Origin: Struthidea cinerea | Taxonomy: Eukaryota > Chordata > Aves > Passeriformes > Corcoracidae | Assembly (NCBI GenBank): GCA_013397865.1 | Contig: VZTI01001178.1 | Coordinates: 882,053 to 946,052, forward strand | Length of the DNA: 64,000 nt | Direction of reading: 5' to 3' | Part shown: piece by piece, positions 11,360-22,475 of the stretch | Position numbering within the stretch: the stretch's first letter is position 1 | Layout of the letters: every line of letters begins with the position of its first letter | The notes under the pieces: generated by a model | The model's database searches: none | What the model saw: the letters and a program-made list of their open reading frames with translations, nothing else | Told to the model about the DNA's origin: nothing | Position numbers and translations under genes: made by a program

Positions 11360-11925
11360 GGGAGAAATATTTATATAGATAAGATTATTTATTTATTATT
11401 TATGTATTATTTATTAGCATTTATGTATTATATATTTATTCAATATATATTGATATATAAATTAATATTTCTATTAAAGAAAATTTTAATAGAAATTTAT
11501 TCAATATATAAATATTTATTCAATACATAAAAATACTTTTGAATAAATATTGAATACATTCTTATATATAAAATACATTTTTATGTTTATAGGAAATACA
11601 TATTTATAGATTTATATATATATAAATATTATATTTATATATTCTATTCATAGTATATGATTTACACTATATAATTAATTNNNNNNNNNNNNNNNNNNNN
11701 NNNNNNNNNNNNNNNNNNNNNNNNNNNNNNNNNNNNNNNNNNNNNNNNNNNNNNNNNNNNNNNNNNNNNNNNNNNNNAAAATTTATCGTTTTTTAATATG
11801 AAATTATATTTATAATATTTATATGAGATAATATTTATAATGATTTAAGATCTACAATACATATAATGTCCATTACACATAATACACAAAATATATAGAA
11901 TTTAATTACATAAATTGGGAGTTGG
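11360..11925. repeat. AT-rich satellite-like tract
   Basis: Nearly pure A/T with recurring TATTTAT, AATATATA and TTATTTATT words and frequent local self-complementarity, interrupted by a run of N. The two sides do not share a clean unit, so it is better described as an AT-rich low-complexity tract than as a defined satellite. Confidence 0.9.
11681..11777. other. Assembly gap (97 N)
   Basis: A run of 97 N inside the AT-rich tract. Because both edges are low-complexity AT repeats, the true missing length is uncertain. Confidence 1.
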
Positions 11926-13377
11926 GGCAGGGTTTTCCCCGTCTCTCCAGCATTCCGGAGGGATGATGGTGGTCCCTTCCCAGGGCTCCGGGGGCACGGG
12001 GAGGGAGCGGCCGTGCTGTTATTTTTGGATTGCGTTACACAGCTCCCAGATGGAAAACCTCCCTCCCCGGGGGCAATAAAACGGATTAAAAAAGGGGAAA
12101 AAAAAAAACCTAAAAAAGAAAGGTCCTGACCCCGTCAGAGAAGCAGGAACAGCATTTCTTGGGGAGCAAATCCTTTTATGAGGTGGGGAAGAGGAAATTT
12201 GGAGCGGGGGGATGGAGTGAGAGGGAGAATGGGGATCAAACGCAGCAAAATTCCATTCCTTTGGAGCTGTGGAATTTTACAGGAGCATGTGGAGGGGATG
12301 TAATTCCAGCAGGCTTCATTAATGAACCACTTTTCCACCTGAAAACGGGCAAAGAGGGGATCCAGGCAAAGTCCCCGGGCCCGGGATGCTCCAGCCCTCC
12401 CCTGCTTGGAAAACTGGAGAGAAAAGTGGGGCTTCTTTGCATTTTTGTTGGTATTCGAGTGGAATTTGGCCCAGAAATCTCCTTCCGAGATCTTTGAAAC
12501 ATTTCCTCATGGAGGGGAAGGACTTGGGGCCGATCACAACAAAAATTAACGGATCCGTGGAAAATCGGGATTTTACGAAATGCAAATTGTCGCTGGGGGT
12601 GGATGCTTCCTTCCCGGCCTTCCCTTAAAAGAAAGCTGGAAAATTTGAATATTCCTGATCCTGGAGGCTCCTAAAGGAGCACCTGGGTTGGGAGGGAAAG
12701 GGAACGGCGAGGAAGGGAGAATTTATTTTCCTCTGAAATTCCTACTGCTGCTGGGCATCCTCTGAATTCCACCAAGGGGCAGAAGGGACCTGCTGAGGAT
12801 TCCTAAAAATATCATTTATTAAACAGATCCTGTAGGATTTATTTATCCAGCATTTATCGGGGTATTTGAACAGGCAGGGCAGCTTCTCCTCTTAATGAGC
12901 AAAACACGGCTTTCCATGGGAAAATCTCCTCTGCCTCCAGAAAAGGGGGAATCTGTCCAAACAAGGGGTTGATTTTTGGAGCTGGACTTGACCTTCCCAG
13001 CACAATTCCCTCCCCTGACTCCGGCAGTCCAAGTTTCCCGGGACACAGGATTATTTTCTTACTGGTTTATCACCAGCCCCTGGTTTATTCTGCCAAGAAA
13101 TGAACTCCAGACACCCTCCAATAAATGTGGAATATTGGAGCTGGCCAGGATTTCTCAAGTCCTGTGCTGTGCCTCAGTTTCCCTATTTTTCCAAACAGGG
13201 ATTATCTTTGCCACCGTCCTCTGAAGAAATGATGTAATTCAGGCTTTGATCTGCAAAGAGGTAAAATCCTCCAAAATAAAGTTTATTCCAGCCTCTGGGC
13301 CGGGAGTTTTGGAGTTTTCACCTCCAACCTCAACCCCTTCCAGTGGATTTCCAGCGATCTCCGAGTTTTTATGGGAA
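11926..13377. other. Unassigned noncoding stretch
   Basis: No gene or transposon recognised. It consists of mixed-composition sequence with short A runs and several short open frames on both strands. Confidence 0.5.
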
Positions 13378-13440
13378 GATCATGGAATCACAGAATCCTT
13401 TAGGTCGGAAAAGGCCTCAAAGATCTTCAAGCCCAACCAT
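13378..13440 (-). mobile_element. CR1 3'-end fragment, divergent subfamily
   Basis: The plus strand reads ATCATGGAATCACAGAATCC, then TTTAGGTCGGAAAAGGCCT and AAGCCCAACCAT, which is the reverse complement of the 3' end of a second, older CR1 type (normally TTTAGGTTGGAAAAGACCT). Only about 63 bp can be recognised. It lies about 215 bp left of the foldback-like element. Confidence 0.75.
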
Positions 13441-13691
13441 CAGGATTCGTTAAGGAGCAAATCTGGAGGACTTGGAGTTCATAAATCACTTTCTCCTCCA
13501 GCTGCATCATCCCAGAGGTTTCTCTACCCTCAGGAGCTGCAGCAGGAGCACCGCCCCAGGTTCTCCACTTCCAGCAGGAGCAGGAGCCGCAGTCCAGCCC
13601 CTCACCCTGTGCTGACTCCTGGGGTTCCACCTCCTTGGCTGCGCCTCCCGGAATGAGAGGAAAAGAGGAAAAGAGGGGAAGGGAAGGGCTC

Positions 13692-13834
13692 GGCTGCACG
13701 GAGCTGCTCAGGTCAGGGAGCATCTGGGGCTGGTTTTAGGTCCAGCTTGGAGCGAACTCTGAACAGACAAAGCCTGGTTAAACCCAGACTTTCATCACTG
13801 CAAACTGAAACTTTGCTGCGTCTTCAGGAGTCAA
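13692..13834 (+). repeat. Left inverted arm of foldback-like element
   Basis: A 143-bp segment whose reverse complement is found at 15093-15235 with a single C/T difference. It contains GGTCAGGGAGCATCTGGGG and ends at the first tandem unit (TCTTCAGGAGTCAA). No coding potential is apparent. Confidence 0.97.
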
Positions 13835-13987
13835 TAAAGGACCACATTTCAGATCATATTTGTGTCATATTTTATATCTTCAGGAGCCAATAATGACCCA
13901 CATTTTGGGTCATTTTGGATCATATTTCGTATCTTCAGGAGCCAATAAAGGCCCCGTGTTTCAGACTGTATTTGTATCGTATTTCAC
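13821..13987 (+). repeat. Left tandem array, about 3 units
   Basis: Three copies of a unit starting TCTTCAGGAGYCAATAA, followed by a CACATTT-like block and ATCATATTT words. The second unit carries AATAATG where the others have AATAAAGG. The array stops at CGTATTTCACCC, where the unique core begins. Confidence 0.9.
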
Positions 13988-14429
13988 CCATCACAGGGTG
14001 CTCGGTTGCTACGCAACCTTTATCTTGATCTCGAGAGTTTCACTCAGCTCCTGGGCAAAGCAGCTGCAAACCAAACCCCGAAAAACTCAGAAAAACCACC
14101 TTTGTGCCTTTGCACCGGGAGCTGTTACCGAGCTGACCCGCAGGCAGAAGTGAGAGGGGAGTTCTTGTCACATCCACCCAAAGCCGGTGTCACCTGGGGC
14201 TCTGAGTCACCGCTGTTTGCTCGGGGTTTTGGGTGCCCCTGGCAACACTCAGAGCTCAGCACGGCAGGACCCGCAGAAATCTCTCCTCTGCATCTGCAGC
14301 GTTTGCTTTTTGGAGAGGTGCAGCAGAGAGAGAGGTTTGGAGCCGCTCACGTGGCTGGGTGCATCTCACCCTAAAACCTCCGGGGCCTCTCCGACAACGC
14401 GGCCAAATATGGCCCGAAATGCGGGGCCT

Positions 14430-15100
14430 TTGTCGGCTCCTGAAGATCTGAAATGTGACACAAATATGACACAAAATGCTGGGGCCTTTTTTGGCTCCTG
14501 AAGATGCAAAATATGATTCAAAATGGGGGTCCTCATTGACTCCTCTAGATGCAAAATATGATATAAATCTGACATGAAATTTGTGTCCTTTATTGGCACC
14601 TGAAGCTATTAAATATGACACAAATATGGCACAAAATGCTGGTTCTTTATTGACTCCTGAAGATATGAAATATGATACAAAATGGTCCAAAATGTGTGTC
14701 CTCCACTGGCTCTTGAAGATACAAAATATGATATGACTATGATATAAAATGTGGGGCCTTTATTGACTCCTGAAGATACAAAATATGAGATAAATATGAT
14801 ATGAAATTCGTGTCCTGTATTGGCTCCTGAAGATACAAAATATGATTCAAAATGGGGCTCCTTATTGACTCCTGAAGATGGAAAATACAATACAAATATG
14901 ACAAAAAATGTGGGGCTTCTATTGGCCCCTGAAGATACAAAATACGAGACGAATATGATACAAAATGTGGGGCCTTTGTTGACTCCTGACGATGCAAAAC
15001 ACGAGACGAATACGATATGAAATTTGTGTCCTTTATCGGCTCCCGAAGATATGAAATATGATACGAATGTGACACCACATGTGGGTTTTTTGTTGACTCC
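14430..15100 (-). repeat. Right tandem array, about 12 units
   Basis: Unit junctions of the form GACTCCTGAAGAT or GGCTCCTGAAGAT occur near 14438, 14494, 14540, 14597, 14653, 14709, 14765, 14823, 14868, 14924, 14980, 15038 and 15096, an average spacing near 55 bp. Short units (about 46 bp) lack one ATGATACAA segment present in the long ones (about 56-58 bp). GACTCC and GGCTCC starts partly alternate, which suggests a higher-order repeat. The array is the reverse complement of the left array. Confidence 0.93.
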
Positions 15101-15235
15101 TGAAGACGCAGCAAAGTTTCAGTTTGCAGTGATGAAAGTCTGGGTTTAACCAGGCTTTGTCTGTTCAGAGTTCGCTCCAAGCTGGACCTAAAACCAGCCC
15201 CAGATGCTCCCTGACCTGAGCAGCTCCATGCAGCC
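15093..15235 (-). repeat. Right inverted arm of foldback-like element
   Basis: Reverse complement of 13692-13834, 142 of 143 positions identical. Outward of it is CTCCCCTCTTTTCCTC, which also pairs with the purine tract left of the other arm. Confidence 0.97.
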
Positions 15236-15265
15236 TCCCCTCTTTTCCTCTTTGCTCTCCTTCTC

Positions 15266-15481
15266 TCCCTTTTCCCTGTTACCAGCCCCCGCCAGGTGCT
15301 TTAGGGCTGGCAGGTCCCAGGCGTGGCCGGTCCCTGTTTCAGTCCCAGGGCACCCAACGGCTCTCTGGGCGTGGGGGTTTCGGGGGCACCACCCAAAATC
15401 TCGTGGAGCTGGGCCCTGAACCGTGGTGGCATCTGTGATGGGACCCACACCTGAGTGAGGGTGAAGCTCTGAAATCACCTG
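15266..15481. other. Short unassigned spacer
   Basis: About 215 bp of GC-rich sequence between the foldback-like element and a CR1 fragment. Nothing recognised. Confidence 0.5.
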
Positions 15482-15630
15482 GGATCATGGAATTATGGCG
15501 TCCCGGAATGCTTAGGGCTGGAAGGGACCTTAACGATCATCCCTGACAACAGCAGGGACAAATTCCACCATCCCAGGCTGCTCCAAGTGTCCCGTCCCCT
15601 GGCCTGGGACACTTCCAGGGATCCATCCAA
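15482..15630 (-). mobile_element. CR1 3'-end fragment
   Basis: The plus strand reads GATCATGGAATTATGG, GGGCTGGAAGGGACCTTAA, CCCAGGCTGCTCCAAG and GACACTTCCAGGGAT, the inverted CR1 3' sequence. It is divergent, with a small internal deletion relative to the copies at 35656 and 52544. Confidence 0.88.
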
Positions 15631-18113
15631 GCTCACCCCCCTCACCCCATGGAAGCCCCGATGCTTTGAACCACATTGTCTTTCTAATATCTGTGTTTTA
15701 TTGTTTTGTTATCATTTTATTTCAGTCCTCATGGTGAACAAATTCCTTTTTTTTTTTTTTTAATTCTCCCCCATCTTGCAATTATTTACCCAGAGCCCTC
15801 ATCCCAAACCATGGAAGGGCAGAAGGGGCTGGAGGGAACTGTGGGAAAGGGACATGGACAGAGGAGAGCTCGAGTTTCGGTGCCCTCTGAGGGGATTTTT
15901 GCTTCTCTGGCCTTTCCCCACCCTGCACAGCAAAACAAATCCACGCATTCCCAGGAAACATCCTTAATTAGGGAGGAAAATCCTGGGGAGGCTCATCCAG
16001 GGCTGGGGAAGATGGGGAGAAGAGGAGCTTGAAGGTGACACCGCTCCTGATATTTCCCTTGTGGGCTCCTGTGACTCCAATGGGATGGGATGGGATGGTC
16101 TCCTGTGGGAATGTCCATGTTAACCCTTTCCCTGCCACTGCTCGAGAGCCCTGGCTCCCACTGGGATGCTCCCAAAATTCCCTTTGCCTCAGCAGACGCT
16201 TTGCAAATCCACCGTGGGGAGTGCCAGGAATGGATCCACAGCTCCAGCCTTGAGTTTCCTTCCAGGCTTTACTCTGACTGAAGGAATTTTTGCCCTCCTG
16301 AGTGTGGACAAATATTCACCAAGGAAAATTCCCTGGAAAATGGAGGGTGTTGGCCACAGACATTATTTGGGGGGAAAATCCAACACCTCTTGTCTCTGCA
16401 GGATGATCGATTACAGATCGGCCTGCAGGGGGTTGCGGCTGCTTTTCCAAGGGGATTTGCGTGTCCTGGCGGGATGGGGACGGACAATGACCGCCTCAGA
16501 GCCAGGATCTGCGGGACCAGGCTGGCAAATCCCATCAGCCCCGCTCCCACCGCTGCTGGAGGCCCCGCCAGGGCTGGGCTCCTGTTTATTGGCAGGGTCC
16601 TGACCTCGCCCCGTTTATTTTCCCGCCGGGATCTGGGCATGGAAAGGGGATTTGTAACGTGACGCTCACAATAACACAGCGGGACAGGCGGGACAGGGCT
16701 CCCACACGGCCCAGCCGCTTCCCAGGATGGAGACTGTGGCCACGGGACATGCTCTGATCAGGAAAAGAGGGGGATTCTCCCTCAGTTTGCTTCCAAACTC
16801 GTTTTTCATTGGATTTTAAAAGAGAGGAAGCTCCTGGACACCAGGGCTGGGAGGTTAAAGAAGGGTGGCTGCTCCGTGCTGAGCCACATCCAAAAATTAG
16901 TGACCAAAAGGAGCTTCCCGGAGGGTTTCCCTCAGCTTGGTGGGAGAGTTTAGGAGGGATTTAATCTCCAAACACGTTGCTCTTCCCTCCCTGCGGATTG
17001 CGGGATAAAGGAGGGAAAAATGAGAAGAAACGACCAAATTGTGGGAACGCTGCAGATGGAGAACCCAGCCCAGTGCTGGGTTTGCATCCCTGCTCCAGCC
17101 CTGAGGACTCAGGGTGACGAAAGCAAATCCTGGGAATACCAGAGGGAAAGGAGAGGGATGGGAAGGGCCTGGAACACGCCCCCATGCCGTGGATCCAGCT
17201 CTGTCCTGGGACATCCCATACTTCAGGCAGTGCTTCCTCACCTGTCAGGATGGAAACCTGGAGCAAAGTTCTCAACCCCTTTGCCCCCATTCCAGGTTCC
17301 CAGTCCAGCCAAACCCTCCCAGGCCTCAGTTTCCCCAGGAAAGCCGTGTGTGTGGCTGTGTGGGTCCCGTCATCTCCATGACATTGTTCCCTCACTTTAA
17401 ATATTGCACGGGAGATGCTGAGCCATGGAAAACACAACGCCCTGGATGCTTTTTCTGCACTTTTCCTACTTTTCCTGCTCCGGTTTAAAACTGAAGCCTT
17501 TCCATGTGCACTGAGTCCGCCTCATCCCACCCCCCTTTTCCCTGCTCCGGTTTGGAGAGGATCTCAAAGTTCCTGACTCTCTTTATGCATCCCTTGGGGA
17601 TGGCCAAGGATTTTCCAGGCCCCTGAGGTGCCCCAGGTCAGGTTTTTGGGATGGAATGAGGTCTGGAAACCTCCTCAATTAAAAGGAAAAGAAGTTGAGG
17701 TTCATCTGTAATAATGGGATTTGGGGCTTTTGGGAGAAACGTGAGGAGCAGGAGACACAGAACAGCTCAGGGGACCTGGCACGGGTGGGAACATCCAGCA
17801 GGGTGACAGAAATGGAGAGAATTCCCTCGGCTTTTACAGCTCATCCCAGCTTCCAGCATTCACTGGAGTGAAGCCAGAGGGGCTTTGCTTAGATTTGAAT
17901 CCCAGCTAAGAGGTGCTTCCCAAATCCAGCCCTTCCACACCCCAGATCTGCAGGGGGCTGTAAGATCTGCGGTGATGCCCCACACCCCCATCCCCGGGGG
18001 GTTTGGGGTCATGGATACCCCCAGATTCCCACCCCGTTCCTCCTTCTCCTGGCAGCATCCAGCGGCAATAGAGACAGAGCTGCTTCTTTGGGATTGGGGT
18101 CAGGCACCCTCCT
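15631..18113. other. Unassigned noncoding stretch
   Basis: No gene recognised. It holds a 15-base T run at 15747-15761, a (GGGAT)4 run near 16081-16098 and GC-rich sequence around 16.4-16.7 kb. Open frames overlap on both strands and carry no recognisable motif. Confidence 0.5.
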
Positions 18114-18498
18114 TGTTGGAGTGCCCTGGGTGGTGGTAGAGAGATAGCCCTGAGGATCAGAGAGGGGCTCTGTCCTGGGCCCGGAGGTGACCCTGGGAGT
18201 GCATCCAGGTCACTGGGGATGGACTGAGAGAGGATTGTGTGTTTATGGCCAGACTGGGCCTGTGAGAAGTGTTCATTGGAGTTTGTGGCCTTACAGGGCA
18301 TTGTTTGCCTGTTACCATCATAGGTGAAATCTGTGCAATGCCCCAGGTGATTGGGGGACACTGTGGGGAACATCTTTGCTGTTTATAGGATGTGATATCC
18401 TGTGGGGTGCTGGGATTTAGGGAATTCTGACTGCACAATAAACGGCTTTGCATTCTCCATCTGATGAGCAAAGTCCTTGCCCACGCGTCATTCCTACA
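18114..18498 (+). mobile_element. Probable solo LTR of an endogenous retrovirus
   Basis: The 385-bp segment starts TGTTGGAG and ends TTCCTACA, so it has the TGT...ACA termini expected of an LTR. A TTTATAGG box lies at about 18382-18389 and a polyadenylation signal AATAAA at 18437-18442, placed as U3-R-U5 on the plus strand. The five bases before it (CTCCT) and after it (CTGCT) differ at one position, compatible with a decayed 5-bp target-site duplication. No primer-binding site, polypurine tract or gag-pol sequence lies alongside, so it would be a solo LTR left by recombination. The exact left boundary is less certain than the right. Confidence 0.65.
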
Positions 18499-18503
18499 CT
18501 GCT

Positions 18504-19096
18504 CCCGTTCCTCCTGCCTCCTTTGGGAAGCTTTGGGACTCTGAAAGGGGGAAACCCAAACCCCAAATGATGAAGAGCCTTGGGGAAAAGGGAAACTCTG
18601 GCTCTCCTGGCCCACAGGATCCCAGGAAGATGTTTCCAGGTGACCCAAGAGGTTAAATTGCAGGGCACCTGGAATCTGGCGTGGAACACTGATTTTTGGG
18701 AAGCACCTCTTTTGTTCTCGCCCACCTCCACCAACCTGTAGACAGATTCTGGAAGAAACTAAATTCCCACTTGGATAACTCCTTAAAATCGTGGGGTGGC
18801 TGAGTTTTCCCTGGAGTTTCATGTCCAGAGCAGAGCATTCCCTCTTCAACACCTGCCCAGCCCTCACTGCTTTTAGGGCATCCTAAGCAGCAAAAAAGGG
18901 GCAGTTTCCACCATCCTGTGCTGGATTTTTTCCTTCCAGGGTTGTTTTCCATTAAATTAAAACAACCCAACCACCCTCCCGAAAAGATGCATCCCTTAAA
19001 TCCAGTGTTTGCCAATGATCCTGCTTTAGGAGCCCCAGGAATCAGGAATACGGCTGCAGCTCTTAGAAGAGCTCGTGGAAGAGCAAAAATGCTTTT

Positions 19097-19134
<38 letters not shown>

Positions 19135-22100
19135 GAAACCTTTAAAATCTTCCGGGGGGGAAAAAAAAACCCAAAAACTAGTTTTGCTTAGAAATTCAGA
19201 ACTAAAGCGATCAATGATGATTTTTCAGACCCCAGTGATGGATTTCTGTGCTCCTCTCAGGAAATTCCAAATGTAGGAACATAATTCATCCAGGGCAGAA
19301 AGGGCAACTGGGAAAGGAGAAAACTGCTGGAAAATTTTCATTTCCAGGGCTTTGGACCCCCCCCAAGTCTCTATTTCTTATAAATCCTAGGAAATGACTT
19401 CCATTTATCCCCAAAAAGGTCTAGGGATGCAATTCCTTGTGCTGGGACATCCTCCGGACACAGAGCCTCGGATGTCCAGTGGAAGGAGCAGCTCCGTAGC
19501 ACCCAAAACTCCCTGGTGAAGACAGAGCTGGGTGGTGGGAATGTTTGTAAGGAAAGGAGTTTTTCACATGGAAAATGGGATTTCTGTTGGAACCGAGGGA
19601 GAGCAGGGCTGGCTGAGGGATTGGAGGGGAGGAAGGGGATTTGCTGTGGGTCTGCAAGGCATCAGAGGGATGCAGAGAGGGCTCCTGGGGGTGATGGATT
19701 GTTCGGGGCTGGATCCAGGGTGATGGATGGAGGCGGCCCAGGAGGCTGGGAATGTTTTGGGAGTGTTTTCATCCCAGCCCTTGCACTCTCCATAACCCAG
19801 GAAGGAGCTCCTGTTCCCCGCTGGACAGGGAGATCCAGGGAACCACCAGGAGAGGGGAGCTGGGAGCTGCCATCCCTCTGCAGTAACAAGCTGGGGAAGA
19901 CCCTCCATTAATTCCCAAAAAAAGGTAAATCAGTGGATCCCACTGTCCATCCCCTTCCCAGACTTTCCTCCCACCTCCTCCAGGACATTTTTATCGGTCG
20001 CAAAGTGCGGCAGAAAAAGCCCAATTCCGTCATTTCCTATTATTCCCAAATAAAAACCAAATGTTGGGCCCAGAGTTCAGATCAGGGGAAAATCCACAAA
20101 TCTCTTGGCCGTCTGGGATCTTTTGTTTATCGCTGCTCTTAATCCCATTTTTTTGGTCTCCCGGGCTCAGGGAAGATAAATGAGGTGCGTTAGGAGCTCA
20201 CCTGATTAACTTGGCCCATTCCATGGGGTTGTTCTTCTCCAAGGCCGGGCTGGAAAGGGAACAGCAGGAATTTGGGAGTGCAGAGTCCCAGTCCCACGAA
20301 GGCAGAAGAAAAGGGCTTTGGGGTTGGTCTTTTTTTCTGCCCGGGACACTCTGCGGGGAGGATGTCAGCAAAAAACCTCCGCATAAAGAATTTTTTCCCT
20401 GGATTTTCACTGAGGGTCAGACTTGGCCTTGTGCTGCCACCCCCTCATTCCCCCCAAAACCCAGCAGCTTTTCCCACAGATGTCCATGAAATCTGTGCTG
20501 GGGGCAGAGATCACCCATTGCACTGCCACACCCACCCTGTTCCCTCTGCTTTTTCTGAGATGGAAAAAGAGGGAATTTTGCTGTGCTTTATGGGATGGGA
20601 AGGGGGTTCTGTAGAAGACAGAGAGATGGAGACCTGGCATTCCTGGCAAAGTCCCAAAACCAACCCCAAAATCCTTTCCTGTGGGTCCAGACAGGGCTGT
20701 GGGGATCACTCAGGCGCTGCCTCCCATCCCAGCCAAAGGAAATCCCCAAATTTTCCCCAGGACTGAGGCAGCCAGGACTTTGCCTTATATTTTTTCCCAT
20801 GTGGAACCGAAGGCTCAATCCCAAATTTTATCCCCCCTCCCTGAGGCATCTCTGCTCTCTTTGTTTTAATCCCTTTATCTTGCCAGGTCCCTGGAAAAAG
20901 CCTCCCTCCCTTCCCACCTGCTCTGGGTTGGGATCCGGGATGGCCCCGGGGGTGCCGGGAGCCCGGAGCTGCCGGCCGGGATCAGCCCCTCGGCTGCCCC
21001 CTCCCACATCTGCTTCCCATCGCTCCTTCATCTGCCCGGCGCTGGGAAAAGCCGGGATTTTGGACAAAACCCACCCTGCGCCTGCTCTGGGGCAGCCAGG
21101 TTAAAAATTCCCACTCCAGCAGGGTTTTCCCTTTATTTAACAGCAAGCCAGGTCTTTTTAGTCCAGCTAAGAAAGGGCTGAGATTCCCAAAAAATCCAGC
21201 TTTTCTCCAGTGCTGCTCCTTGGGCTGTGTGGTGGATGAGCGATGCTCGTGTCCGTGCAGGATTTGTGCCTTTGGAATTCCTTAGGGACAATCCCACACC
21301 AAAGGCACTCATTTGGGCTGCCTTTCGTGCCCGCCCCATGTCCCAACAACCCTTCGAGCTCACCTCAGCGGGCAGCTGAGACCTGACGTGCCAAAGGCAC
21401 CATCCCACCTCCTCCCTGGAAATCTTTTCCAGGCCTGGCACAAGAGGGAGACAAAAAGCCAACAGAAGCCACAGAATTGGGCTGGAGAGCTGGTTTTGGG
21501 TGGGGGGGGGAAAGGGAAAATATTGCATTTCTGTGATGAGAAGCACAAGGTTGGAGTTCTTCTTGTATGGGGGCTTGAGCAGGGAAATGGACCCAAACAG
21601 GCCCTGGAATTCAGTGCTCATTTTCCACTGATGGATTGAAGCGGAATTTTGTCTCTCGGTGAATTAAATCCCTTTTCTGAGCAGCCCAGGAATCTGATCC
21701 AACAGGCAGAGCTGCAAAAGGCAGGCGGCTGTGCCAGGGTTGCATTCCTTGATCCTGTCCTGCATCCCGGGATTTCAGGAGCCCGAACCCAGCCTGGATC
21801 CCGCCTCATTCCAGCAGCAGCGCATCCAAAAGCACCGTGATCCCGTGTCCCTCCCTGATCCCGTCTCCCTCGAGCGCTGAGAGCTGGAGAGAGCACAAAA
21901 GAGCCTTTAAAGCCCTCAAGACGGACTCAAAGCGTGGCTGCAACGAGCTGTGAAATCTCCGGGCAGAGCCAGGGCTGGGAAAAATCAGGGGAAAATCTCT
22001 TCCAGAGGTTCCGAAGGGCCAAAACCTGAATTTCATGGCAAGAGAAGAGCAGAGAGTAATTCCACTGCAGGAAAGCTCTTCCTTTCCCCCTCCACAAGTG

Positions 22101-22375
22101 GGATTAAGCCCCGGAAAAAACTTCTGGAGGGGCTGATTGCTAAAATTAGCCCAGACAAAGTTTGGGAGACGAGGAAGGAGAAGCATCCGCACTGCTGGAA
22201 GAGGCTGAGCTGCCCTTGGGCTTCGTGTGCGGGGTCCAAGCAGGGCTTGAGCCACTTGGGTTGCCAAATTCGGCTTTTTTCGCCCCAAAATTGGAATGCT
22301 GGCAGACACCCAGTCCTACGCTGCCTGTGATCCGGCTGGGAAAATTACTGTGGATATGAAACTCTGCCCTCGGTT
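18504..22375. other. Unassigned noncoding stretch
   Basis: No gene or transposon family recognised. It includes a 31-base T run at 19101-19131 and a GC-rich, CpG-containing patch near 20930-21060. Open frames, up to 173 codons, are low-complexity or mirrored on the opposite strand. Confidence 0.5.
19101..19131. repeat. Poly-T tract (31 bases)
   Basis: Uninterrupted run of 31 T. It is not preceded (in reverse) by a recognisable retroposed sequence or flanked by an evident target-site duplication, so I call it a simple homopolymer. Confidence 0.97.
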
Positions 22376-22475
22376 TCAACTTGCTGACACCGTGAAGATG
22401 GTTTTAATTAAAACTCGTTAACAGCAACCTGTTCCTGCAAATGAGCGTGGCTAACCCAATTACGGAGCTGGTTCC
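22376..22475. other. Repeat-free block with TTAATTAAAA, possible conserved element
   Basis: It contains GTTTTAATTAAAACTC, a near-palindrome, then GCAAATGAG and CCCAATTACGGAG words. The composition and lack of repeats resemble developmental enhancer cores. Conservation cannot be seen from one sequence. Confidence 0.22.

Larger units (their letters stand above)
13655..15265. mobile_element. Foldback-like composite repeat with inverted ends and inverted satellite arrays
   Basis: The outer arms 13692-13834 and 15093-15235 are inverted copies, each 143 bp, identical at 142 positions by hand alignment. A less exact purine-rich match containing GAGGAAAAGAGGGG continues outward on both sides for about 30 bp. 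Inside the arms lie tandem arrays of a 46-58 bp unit, three on the left (plus sense) and about twelve on the right (reverse sense), around a core at about 13988-14430. The core has an open frame at 14006-14374 that resembles no transposase. No clear target-site duplication was found at the edges. The layout matches foldback transposons (long inverted repeats with internal tandem units), but an inverted duplication of a satellite edge is an alternative. Confidence 0.7.
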
